Below, in pieces: positions 1 through 5,596 of a stretch of 8,921 bases of DNA. Location: positions 1 through 8,921 of the forward strand of contig JAIRLL010000311.1 of assembly GCA_031259505.1 (NCBI GenBank). The letters are read 5' to 3'. Below the pieces are notes generated by a model, which saw only the letters and a list, made by a program, of their open reading frames with translations, was not told the origin of the DNA and made no database searches. The DNA is from Tannerella sp. Its GTDB lineage: Bacteria > Bacteroidota > Bacteroidia > Bacteroidales > Tannerellaceae. The first letter of the stretch is position 1. Every line of letters begins with the position of its first letter. Position numbers and translations under genes: made by a program.

Positions 1-32
1 AACTCACTGTTTATCAACGTTATCGTCGAATT

Positions 33-386
33 CCGTCATTGGTAGCGAAGCGACGAAGCAATCCAGTGTCGTGCATCATCCTGGATTGCTTCCTGCTTCG
101 TACCTCGCAGTCGCAATGACGTCGGATGTCATTGTTGCAGGCAATGGCGTCCGGCGTCATTGCGAGGCACGAAGCAATCCAGTGGGCTGATAATAAGCAA
201 ATAACAAAACATGTTATTGATAGTACCCGTCTCGTACAGAAACTGAAAGCGGAACGGCGAAGCAATCCGGGACAGAGCGCAGGCCTGGATTGCCACGTCG
301 CTACGCTCCTCGCAATGACGGAGATACCGTTTCTGTCGGCAATGGCATCCGCCGTCATTGCGTATGCGAAGCACGAAGCAATCCGG
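33..386. repeat. Cluster of dispersed intergenic inverted-repeat elements
   Basis: This gene-free left flank carries about five copies of one sequence family. Direct-orientation copies lie at about 33-67, 155-182 and 354-386; reverse-orientation copies at about 81-121 and 285-321. A partial arm (AGCAATCC) lies at 261-268. The 33-67 and 81-121 copies face each other across about 13 nt and could form a long imperfect hairpin. The 155-182 and 285-321 copies form a wider pair around about 100 nt. A second repeated piece (GCAATGGC, then GTCATTGCG after about 8 nt) precedes the third and fifth copies, so part of the cluster probably arose by duplication. The only long ORFs here are low-complexity translations of the repeats, so I call no gene. 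Similar TCATTGCGAGG...GAAGCAATCC sequences are, from memory, scattered between genes in many bacteria; their function here is unknown. The cluster lies downstream of the minus-strand lipoprotein gene, and its hairpins might help end that transcript. Confidence 0.85.
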
Positions 387-427
387 AATAATATCGCAAA
401 ATTACACCGCGCGCAGTATAACTACGG

Positions 428-1714
428 TTACCCGACCGGGATATGCCCGACCTGGCGGATGTCTGTCAGGTCGGAATAGTCGTACAGATAAAATCCGTCG
501 TCGCCGATCATGAACAGAAAACCTTCCGCGGGGATGACATCGTATGCCTGGATATCGGGAAAGGCGGCCAGTTGGTGAGCGGTGATATGTTCCCTGTCCG
601 TGGCGTCGTATATCTTCAGGCCGTCCGTTCCGTCGCAGATGAACAGCCGGTTCCGGTCTATCCCCAGTCCGTGGGGATTTGTCATGGTGTATGAGTTCAC
701 GAGATGATATTCCCTGTAATCGTCCGACATTTTGACCACGTCGAGCCGGTTGACGCCGCCGCCACACGTCGTGCCCGAGCGCAGGGTGATGTACGCATAT
801 CCGTCCTGCACGACGACCGGGTCGCAACTCGTCACATGCCAGAAACTGCCGATGTATTCGGGCACTGAAGGCAGTCGCAGGCTGTAGACCGTCATGCCGT
901 TGGGCGTGCCGAAAAAGATGTGGCCATCGTAGATGAACATCGTTTCGATGCTGCCGTTCAGATATTGGTTTCCGGCGGGCGACGGGGATGAGGGCGTCGC
1001 GGTGTCGAACATGTACAGTTGTGAATTGTCGGCAGCGTACAGATAGTTTTCGTACAGCCCGAAGCGTGCCATTGAGCCGCTCTTGCCGAACGATGTGCCG
1101 CCGCCGCCTGACATTGATGTACTTTCGGCTAAAGAATAGTTTTTTGACCATCCATCGTACCAGAGGGGATAAACCGGAGTATTGTCATACGACGTCTTGA
1201 TCTCGTGCGTTTCACGACGGACTTCCCATCCGACGACGACGCCTTTTTCCTGCCTGACTTCGGCACACGGATAGTCAGGGTTTTCGGGCGGCGTGGCGGT
1301 GTAGGGGAAGACGTCGGTCAGTCTTTTTGTCTCCACGGGACGGGTGACGTCGGAAATATCGATCGTCACCAGATCCACAAAGCTGTCTGCATACAGCGAC
1401 TGCTCCTTGACGGCAATGTCCACGCAACCGGGTATTGCAATAAATCCCGTGTTTTGCGGGTTCGACGGGTTGGAGACGTCTATGACGTGAACGCCTTCCA
1501 GCGATTCGACGACAAACAGATAATTTCCCTTGAAATAAATTTTTCCGGGATGGACGAGCGGTCGCGCCGGCGCATAGGCGACTGCCGAACGCAAGTCTTC
1601 GAAACTCATATAAACCGGTGCGTTGACGGTTATTACTTCCATGTATTTGTCCGTACAGGAGGAGAAGCCGAGCGCAGCGGCAAGCAAAAGCATAAGCGAA
1701 TAAACAGTTTTCAT
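428..1714 (-). CDS. LVIVD repeat-containing beta-propeller lipoprotein
   Basis: This 428-residue protein is a predicted lipoprotein. It has a short N-terminus, a hydrophobic stretch at residues 5-16, and a lipobox FSSC with the lipidated Cys at position 20. Propeller-like repeats follow, of the type 'hydrophobic strand, GVHVIDVSNPSNP, next strand' (residues about 60-90, 100-130, 222-245, 260-292, 353-375 and 395-424). These are LVIVD-type beta-propeller repeats, found in many Bacteroidetes surface or periplasmic proteins without an assigned enzymatic role. Residues about 140-215 interrupt the pattern with a Pro-rich stretch and a Gly-rich segment (SGGGGTS near 202-208), probably a loop or insertion. 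The protein is likely anchored in the outer membrane. The ATG lies 12 nt after the stop of the upstream barrel gene, so the two are probably co-transcribed. No promoter is visible directly upstream of this gene. The family is well supported; the function is unknown. Confidence 0.88.
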   Translation of the reverse strand: MKTVYSLMLLLAAALGFSSCTDKYMEVITVNAPVYMSFEDLRSAVAYAPARPLVHPGKIYFKGNYLFVVESLEGVHVIDVSNPSNPQNTGFIAIPGCVDIAVKEQSLYADSFVDLVTIDISDVTRPVETKRLTDVFPYTATPPENPDYPCAEVRQEKGVVVGWEVRRETHEIKTSYDNTPVYPLWYDGWSKNYSLAESTSMSGGGGTSFGKSGSMARFGLYENYLYAADNSQLYMFDTATPSSPSPAGNQYLNGSIETMFIYDGHIFFGTPNGMTVYSLRLPSVPEYIGSFWHVTSCDPVVVQDGYAYITLRSGTTCGGGVNRLDVVKMSDDYREYHLVNSYTMTNPHGLGIDRNRLFICDGTDGLKIYDATDREHITAHQLAAFPDIQAYDVIPAEGFLFMIGDDGFYLYDYSDLTDIRQVGHIPVG

Positions 1715-1726
1715 GACTTTGTTGTG

Positions 1727-2329
1727 TTAAAAGATAATACCCAGTGTAAGTGACAGACGATTCTGTTCCACCTGCATGCGGTAATCGTCTTCACCCGCGT
1801 AATGCAGCGTCTGATGCCGGTAGCCGGCGGAGAGGGCGATGCCGACCCTCTGTTTCGTATAGAAAATCACTCCCGCGGACGGGTTGAACATCCATCCGCC
1901 TTCTGCATCCGTTTCGGCCGGCGGATACGGGGGATAATAGTTTGAAGTCAGGGGATAATAGACCGGAATGGTCATCGTTTTGCTTTCCAGTGCAATCACA
2001 TAGCCGGTCTGAAACCGGACAAACGGATTGATCGCCCCCCTGTTTCCAAACTGCCAGAGCACATTTGCCGTGACGGGCAGATGTGTTTCCTTCAGAAATT
2101 CCACTCCTGCGCCCAGTCCGGCCGACAAATGCCTGCCGAACGCGTAGTTCAGCGACGAATGGAAGATAAACGGCGCATCGTTCACGTTGTCCGAATTGCC
2201 GGCAAGCACGCCGCCCTCCGTAAAACTGATGAGCCTGTCCGTTTTGCTGTCCGGCGTTTCTTCCTGCGAACTGGCAGCATACACGGCGAACCGGCAAAGC
2301 AGCACGGTTAAGATTAATGTCTTTTTCAG
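1727..2329 (-). CDS. Small outer-membrane beta-barrel protein (start uncertain)
   Basis: This protein of about 200 residues begins with a signal-peptide-like segment (KKTLILTVLL, then a likely cleavage after VYA). The mature part has alternating hydrophobic and aromatic strands rich in Gly and Tyr, and it ends in ...LSLTLGIIF. A C-terminal Phe on a final strand is typical of outer-membrane barrels. It probably belongs to the porin-like / OMP_b-brl group, and its length suits an 8-strand barrel. The start is a problem: the signal peptide has no in-frame ATG, GTG or TTG just before it. I give the coordinate of an in-frame CTG. A well-placed ATG at 2340-2338 is in another frame and meets a stop after four codons; one extra A in the AAA run at 2331-2333 would join it to the signal peptide. 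An upstream in-frame ATG at 2500 would add 57 residues that do not look like protein. The next gene downstream is the LVIVD lipoprotein. Substrate and role are unknown. Confidence 0.75.
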   Translation of the reverse strand: MKKTLILTVLLCRFAVYAASSQEETPDSKTDRLISFTEGGVLAGNSDNVNDAPFIFHSSLNYAFGRHLSAGLGAGVEFLKETHLPVTANVLWQFGNRGAINPFVRFQTGYVIALESKTMTIPVYYPLTSNYYPPYPPAETDAEGGWMFNPSAGVIFYTKQRVGIALSAGYRHQTLHYAGEDDYRMQVEQNRLSLTLGIIF

Positions 2330-2516
2330 ATTTGGTTCATTTAATTGAATGGTAAATACTGTATACAGGATGATAAAGGACGGGCAAACGCTGCATGGAA
2401 AGGACAAAAAAATTCCTGCGGGAAGGAGCGCCGTGATTTTCTTTTCGTGCCGAGAGTAGATGAAACGGAAAAACATGCGTATTTTTACGCGGCAATACAT
2501 ATATTAATGTATAGAT
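2330..2516. promoter_or_regulatory. Divergent intergenic region with short dyads
   Basis: This 187-nt region separates the minus-strand barrel gene from the plus-strand kinase gene and should hold both promoters. I find no clear TAnnTTTG box on either strand. Visible structures are a 10-bp perfect palindrome CTGTATACAG at 2359-2368, a 5-bp-stem hairpin GCGTA-TTTT-TACGC at 2477-2490, and a TACAT...ATGTA dyad at 2496-2511 that ends 5 nt before the kinase ATG. The last sits where it could affect translation or bind a regulator. All are short enough to occur by chance, so the regulatory call rests mainly on position. Confidence 0.3.
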
Positions 2517-3350
2517 ATGAAACATCCTGTTGCGTATTTTGAATCGATTGTGGGGGAGAAGATACTCGCCTTTCCGTCGCGGACGGGCTGCGTCCGGACG
2601 GCGTCGGGCGAGGTCTACTTCCTGAAGAGCGGCGAGGAAAGCCGTGCATTCCGGTGCGAGGCTTGCGGACTGAACGAGTTGGCGTCGGCCGGGGCTGTCC
2701 GGACGGCCGAAGCCGTATCGGCAGGCGACGATTATATTCTCACGCGCCATATCGACGGCACACGTCCCCGGCATGGCTTTTTCGAGCGGTTCGGACGCGA
2801 ACTTGCCTGGCTGCATCGACATGCCGCTCCGTCGTTCGGGTTTTGCGAAGACAATTTCATTGGCGCCACTCCGCAGATGAATATCCCTTCGGAAGAGGAG
2901 CGTGGCGACTGGACGGCGTTTTATTTCAACAAACGGCTGCTGTATCAGTTTCGTCTGGCGGAACAGAACGGATATGCCGTGCCCGAACTGCGCAGAGGAT
3001 TTGCCCGTCTGGAATCGCAAATCGAAAGCATCCTGAAGGGTAGCGACGAACCGCCCGCTCTGCTGCACGGCGATTTGTGGTCGGGCAATTTCATGTGCGA
3101 CCCGTCCGGCCGTCCGGTGCTGATCGATCCCGCCGTGTATTACGGACACCGTGAAACCGACCTCGCGATGACGAAGCTTTTCGGCGGCTTTCCGCCGGCC
3201 TTCTACGATGCTTACCGCGAAGCCTGGCCTCTGAAACCGGGCTGGGAATATCGCGAAGGCGTGTATACGCTCTACCATGTCCTGAATCACCTGAACATTT
3301 TCGGCGAATCGTACCTGTACGGAGCGCTGAACCTGATGAAACGGTATTGA
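2517..3350 (+). CDS. Fructosamine-3-kinase family protein (ketosamine kinase)
   Basis: This 277-residue cytoplasmic kinase belongs to the fructosamine-kinase / aminoglycoside-phosphotransferase-like fold. Members phosphorylate the C3 hydroxyl of sugar adducts on protein amines (ketosamines), so that the sugar falls off, a form of glycation repair. The E. coli relative is YniA. The N-lobe contains the likely ATP-binding lysine (YFLKSG, Lys37). The catalytic loop is HGDLWSGN at 184-191, with Asp186 as the presumed catalytic base and Asn191 as metal ligand; IDPAVYYGHRE at 203-213 supplies the second metal-binding Asp (204). The C-terminal signature (LFGGFP at 221-226, YHVLNHLNIFG at 253-263) is typical of the family, and the length is close to the usual 285-290. 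All key residues are present, so it should be active. It stands alone on the plus strand and is divergent from the barrel gene. The true substrate could be a glycated amino acid or another sugar amine. Confidence 0.93.
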   Translation: MKHPVAYFESIVGEKILAFPSRTGCVRTASGEVYFLKSGEESRAFRCEACGLNELASAGAVRTAEAVSAGDDYILTRHIDGTRPRHGFFERFGRELAWLHRHAAPSFGFCEDNFIGATPQMNIPSEEERGDWTAFYFNKRLLYQFRLAEQNGYAVPELRRGFARLESQIESILKGSDEPPALLHGDLWSGNFMCDPSGRPVLIDPAVYYGHRETDLAMTKLFGGFPPAFYDAYREAWPLKPGWEYREGVYTLYHVLNHLNIFGESYLYGALNLMKRY

Positions 3351-3382
3351 ATACGGGCAACATTGTAACAGAAATGGAATGA

Positions 3383-3658
3383 ATACTGTATGAGCAGTAT
3401 AAAAATGCAGGAATACAGGAAATAAACGTACATGCAAACATAGACGTGGGAAGCTCGACTTGGGCAAAATATGGATTTGCCGCAAAACCGGAAAGTTTCA
3501 ACAGTCTGGTTTTTCATTTCAACACAAGTTTAAGAAATGGATACATTACTCCCGACCAGCATGCTTACCTGATAAGATGGATAGAACAGTATCGGAATAA
3601 AAATATTCCGTTGCATGAACTTGTCGATAAGGATTATTTTACAAAAATGATGGAATGG
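3383..3658 (+). pseudogene. Headless protein fragment, possible phage/toxin-type C-terminal domain
   Basis: A 92-codon open stretch after an in-frame stop at 3380-3382 reads like real protein. It contains INVHANIDVGSSTWAKYGF, then FNSLVFHFN, GYITPDQHAYLIRWIEQYR and LHELVDKDYF. It has no ATG near its left end; the first possible start is a GTG at 3446, in the middle of the conserved-looking motif. Beyond 3658 the frame continues only as the antisense of higA, so the natural end is also unclear. The segment therefore looks like the C-terminal remnant of a larger protein. From memory, an 'aNIDVGgyxWAkyGF'-like motif occurs in C-terminal domains attached to phage head proteins and polymorphic toxins; this is recollection, not a search. 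A 7-bp dyad, CGGAATA-AAAA-TATTCCG, lies within it at 3593-3610. Composition is AT-richer than the kinase gene beside it. It could instead be a short GTG-started gene. Confidence 0.45.
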
Positions 3659-3967
3659 TCAGAGTGCGGCGACTGCTTTGCGGATTTGCGCAAGCCGTTC
3701 GGCAAAGGATTTATCCTGATTTGCCACCTGCAGGTTGTAATCGGTTTGCAGGCGAATAAGCGAATCCGCCGGAACACCCAGTGCGGCTTCAAACATCATT
3801 TCCGTTTGAATTGTAAGCGGACGGCGTTCGTTCAATATATGATTCAATACCTTGTATGGCATCCCCATTTGTACGGCAAGTTTGCGCTGTGATATGCCGC
3901 GGTATTCGATTTCGTCTTTCAGAACTTCGCCCGGATGAAGGGGACGGGCACAAACATATTTATCCAC
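3659..3967 (-). CDS. higA: HigA-family antitoxin (XRE-type HTH)
   Basis: This 102-residue DNA-binding antitoxin matches the HigA family: an N-terminal HPGEVLKDEI (11-20), then a helix-turn-helix core ISQRKLAVQMGMPYKVLNHI at about 25-44, NERRPLT and a helical tail. Such proteins neutralise the partner HigB ribonuclease and repress their own operon by binding an operator dyad. The start codon is GTG (3967-3965), 7 nt after the stop of the toxin gene, and no in-frame ATG is available nearby. This spacing suggests translational coupling to the toxin, and the toxin-first order is the classical higBA arrangement. It has no promoter of its own that I can see. Its 3' end abuts the convergent protein fragment on the other strand, and I found no clear terminator between them. 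The family assignment is strong; DNA binding is inferred from the family. Confidence 0.9.
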   Translation of the reverse strand: MDKYVCARPLHPGEVLKDEIEYRGISQRKLAVQMGMPYKVLNHILNERRPLTIQTEMMFEAALGVPADSLIRLQTDYNLQVANQDKSFAERLAQIRKAVAAL

Positions 3968-3974
3968 AATGATT

Positions 3975-4292
3975 TTATTTATAATAATTTGACAATTCTA
4001 TGATATTGCATATCGTTACAACTGTTTCGGAAGCGATTTTGGTTGTTTTAAATTCAATCCGATATTTGTCATTTACGCGAACAGATTCACTTCCTTCCCT
4101 GTCGCCATGCGAGGCCTCGTACCGCAATCCGTTGTACAGGAAAAGGTCTTCCACACGCGAAACGGATTTCAATATACCGACTGTTTTCTGGTACTTTGCC
4201 ACCGTTTGCGGCTGAAAGCGATACTTTTTGTCCGTTGTTTTTCCAACTTCGTACAATTCACGCAAATACTCCCTGTCAAACTTTATTTCCAT
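3975..4292 (-). CDS. higB: HigB-family toxin (RelE/ParE superfamily)
   Basis: This 105-residue small basic protein fits the HigB branch of the RelE/ParE superfamily, in which members cut mRNA on the ribosome or interfere with cell growth until bound by antitoxin. The sequence shows the usual order: N-terminal strand and helix (MEIKFDREYLRELYE), a long helix to about residue 45, then beta strands (GLRYEASHGD, ESVRVNDKYRIEFK, VVTICNIIELSNYY). The RVNDKYRIEF stretch at 72-81 is the hallmark core strand pair, including the Arg residues typical of this superfamily. It is intact and near full length. It is the first gene of a two-gene operon with higA. A near-consensus Bacteroidetes promoter lies 22 nt upstream of the ATG and is overlapped by a dyad. 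The exact cleavage activity cannot be read from the sequence. Confidence 0.88.
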   Translation of the reverse strand: MEIKFDREYLRELYEVGKTTDKKYRFQPQTVAKYQKTVGILKSVSRVEDLFLYNGLRYEASHGDREGSESVRVNDKYRIEFKTTKIASETVVTICNIIELSNYYK

Positions 4293-4314
4293 TTTCGTTT
4301 CCTGAAAACAGAAG

Positions 4315-4351
4315 CAAAGGTAGTAATACTTTTGTTTCTACAAAAAAAGTA
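4315..4351 (-). promoter_or_regulatory. higBA promoter with overlapping dyad (candidate HigA operator)
   Basis: On the minus strand, TACCTTTG (4322-4315) is a perfect match to the Bacteroidetes -7 element TAnnTTTG. A TTTG at 4344-4341 sits 18 nt upstream as a -33 element. Between and across them lies an inverted repeat, TACTTTTG at 4327-4334 against CAAAAAAAGTA at 4341-4351; the arms match if three A residues are looped out. A dyad covering the -33 to -7 spacer is where an autorepressing HigA would be expected to bind. Promoter strength and HigA binding are inferred. Confidence 0.6.
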
Positions 4352-4355
4352 GAAC

Positions 4356-4481
4356 ATGATTTTCGCGATTGAAATTAATACGGAGAAATCATGGATAATC
4401 ATTCGTGAGGGGGCAAAGTATCATATCTTAAAAAATGCGTTTTTTGCGCAAATCGTCCTGTCCTGCGCGTCGAGAAAATGA
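4356..4481 (+). CDS. Possible small ORF (41 aa), unrecognised
   Basis: A 41-codon ORF begins with an ATG 63 nt from the higB start and diverges from it. It reads MIFAIEINTEKSW, then IIIREGAKYHILKNAFF, and ends in a basic CASRK. The first 30 residues look like a small beta-alpha protein, but there is no recognisable domain. A plus-strand TACTTTTG (4327-4334), which fits TAnnTTTG, ends 21 nt before the ATG, though the same bases are one arm of the higBA dyad. No ribosome-binding site stands out. It could equally be chance in AT-rich intergenic DNA, and I give it low confidence. Confidence 0.15.
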   Translation: MIFAIEINTEKSWIIIREGAKYHILKNAFFAQIVLSCASRK

Positions 4482-4518
4482 GTAAAAACCTGTGTGAGCA
4501 AAAACCTGTGGTAATGAA

Positions 4519-4544
4519 GAAAGCCGCTGATATGGCGGCTTTTC
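4519..4544 (-). terminator. Rho-independent terminator after tRNA-Ser
   Basis: An 8-bp perfect stem, AAAGCCGC (4520-4527) with GCGGCTTT (4535-4542), encloses a 7-nt loop. On the minus strand it begins 3 nt after the encoded CCA of the tRNA and ends in TTTCTTC. It is therefore placed to end the tRNA transcript and any read-through from the upstream operon. The plus-strand side also has a T-rich tail (TTTTCTT), so it may work in both directions. Confidence 0.72.
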
Positions 4545-4545
4545 T

Positions 4546-4635
4546 TGGCGGAAAGAGAGGGATTCGAACCCCCGGTACAGTCACCCATACACCGCATTTC
4601 GAGTGCGGCCCGATCGACCACTCCGGCATCTTTCC
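4546..4635 (-). tRNA. tRNA-Ser (anticodon CGA)
   Basis: Read on the minus strand this folds as a class II tRNA. The 7-bp acceptor stem is GGAAAGA (4635-4629) with TCTTTCC. The anticodon arm is CCGCA-CTCGAAA-TGCGG with anticodon CGA, which reads the serine codon UCG. A long variable arm follows, and the T arm contains GGTTCGAATCC. The discriminator is G and the CCA end is encoded (4548-4546). The long variable arm and G discriminator agree with serine. It lies 91 nt after the nucleoside phosphorylase gene and is followed at once by a terminator. It has its own TACCTTTG box, so it need not depend on the operon upstream. No partial copy of the tRNA 3' end is visible in the adjacent AT-rich patch, so I see no sign that it served as an integration site. 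Confidence 0.96.
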
Positions 4636-4650
4636 TTTCGTAGGAGCGCC

Positions 4651-4658
4651 CAAAGGTA
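4651..4658 (-). promoter_or_regulatory. -7 promoter box for tRNA-Ser
   Basis: TACCTTTG on the minus strand matches the Bacteroidetes -7 consensus exactly and ends 15 nt before the tRNA 5' end. There is no good TTTG at the -33 position; an A-tract (TTCGAAAAAAATTC) lies just upstream instead. The same octamer occurs before higB and before the 8507 gene. Confidence 0.55.
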
Positions 4659-4662
4659 TGAA

Positions 4663-4720
4663 TTTTTTTCGAATATCGACACTTGCCGGCCGGTTTTTCT
4701 GTGCGAAAGGTCGAAAAAAA
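4663..4720. repeat. 10-bp perfect inverted repeat in the tRNA upstream region
   Basis: TTTTTTTCGA at 4663-4672 and TCGAAAAAAA at 4711-4720 are exact reverse complements, 38 nt apart. The loop contains the palindrome CCGGCCGG (4686-4693). The structure fills the gap between the nucleoside phosphorylase stop and the tRNA promoter box. It does not resemble a standard terminator, because the stem itself is the A/T tract. It could be an extrudable hairpin, an A-tract promoter element, or chance. Confidence 0.5.
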
Positions 4721-4726
4721 GGAACT

Positions 4727-5596
4727 TCATATCCTTTCGAGCGTTTTTTCTATCAATCCCGCAAGATGGTCTTTGTACGACGTGTTCATGCGGTGGTCTA
4801 CACGTCCGGCGATGATGCAGCAAACCGTCAGAGCGCGGTGTCCCATCAGTGCGGACAGACCCGACAGCGCCGAACTTTCCATCTCGAAGTTGGTAATTCT
4901 GCAACCCTCGTACTCGAATGTGCCGATTTTGGCATTGAGCGCCGGGTCGCGAAGCGGCAGGCGCAACGCGCGTCCCTGCGGGCCGTAAAAACCGTTTGCC
5001 GCTATCGTTACGCCACGACGAATGTCGTCGCGCGCAATCTGTTCGACCAGCGAAGCATCGGCGCGCACGACGTATGGCTTCACACCGTCGCATTGCCATT
5101 CTAGTTGCCGGAGCAAAGCCTCCTCGAAGCGGAGGTCGCGCACTTCTTCGCTGCGTCTGTAAAAATAGATGACACCATCCAGCCCGACAGCGCGTTCGGC
5201 TGCTACGTATGACCCGACCGGCACGAACGGCTGCAAACTGCCCGATGTGCCGATACGCACCATCGTCAGCCGGCGAAAGACGGGTTTGACCGTACGCTGC
5301 CCGAAGTCGATATTGGCCAGCGCATCCAGTTCGTTGACAACGATGTCTATATTGTCGCAGCCGATGCCGTGCGACACGACGGTGATACGCTTTCCCCTGT
5401 AGCTCCCCGTGATGGAGCGAAATTCGCGGTTTGCGACGTCGCATTCACGGTTTTCCAGATATTCGCCGATAAGCGGAACACGCGCCGGGTCGCCCGTGAG
5501 AATCACCCGTCCGGCCAGATGTTCTGGCTTGAGATGCAGATGGAAGATGCTCCCGTCTGCATTGAGAATCAGTTCGGACGGAGGGATTTGCCTCAT
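4727..5596 (-). CDS. Nucleoside phosphorylase (uridine phosphorylase-like)
   Basis: This 289-residue cytoplasmic enzyme belongs to the PNP/UDP phosphorylase family (NP-I). Members cleave a nucleoside with phosphate to give ribose-1-phosphate and a free base, serving nucleoside salvage. Visible motifs in order are GDPARV at 35-40 (phosphate-binding loop), SHGIGCDN at 75-82, GTSGS at 116-120 (phosphate and base site), and NFEMESS at 236-242, where the Glu-Met-Glu contacts ribose. These place it nearest uridine phosphorylases, but purine or other nucleosides are possible. The ATG overlaps the floA stop in an ATGA sequence, so translation is probably coupled to floA. This is the last protein gene of the four-gene operon. 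Its pairing with a flotillin is not explained by any pathway I know. Length and motifs are complete. Confidence 0.87.
   Translation of the reverse strand: MRQIPPSELILNADGSIFHLHLKPEHLAGRVILTGDPARVPLIGEYLENRECDVANREFRSITGSYRGKRITVVSHGIGCDNIDIVVNELDALANIDFGQRTVKPVFRRLTMVRIGTSGSLQPFVPVGSYVAAERAVGLDGVIYFYRRSEEVRDLRFEEALLRQLEWQCDGVKPYVVRADASLVEQIARDDIRRGVTIAANGFYGPQGRALRLPLRDPALNAKIGTFEYEGCRITNFEMESSALSGLSALMGHRALTVCCIIAGRVDHRMNTSYKDHLAGLIEKTLERI

Noticed and set aside
126..479. ORFs in the left flank
   Set aside because: Their sequences are translations of the dispersed repeat and run into the antisense of the LVIVD gene.
402..1151. Long minus-strand ORF rich in Arg and His overlapping the LVIVD gene
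   Set aside because: It is a shadow of the LVIVD gene in another frame, with skewed Arg/His composition and no domain.
2330..2500. Extended 257-residue form of the barrel protein starting at 2500
   Set aside because: The extra 57 residues have no protein-like pattern and would bury the signal peptide; the region is better read as a promoter-bearing intergenic stretch.
3383..3405. ATACTG-TATGAG-CAGTAT followed by an A run as a terminator for the kinase gene
   Set aside because: On the plus strand the stem is followed by A residues, not T, so it cannot act as a standard terminator for the plus-strand gene.
3593..3610. CGGAATA-AAAA-TATTCCG as a terminator for higA
   Set aside because: The stem is short and AT-rich, and no T-tract follows on the minus strand. 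It also lies within the protein-like fragment.
3351..4635. Integrated island using tRNA-Ser as attachment site
   Set aside because: No integrase and no partial copy of the tRNA 3' end were found in the patch, so attachment-site use is unsupported.
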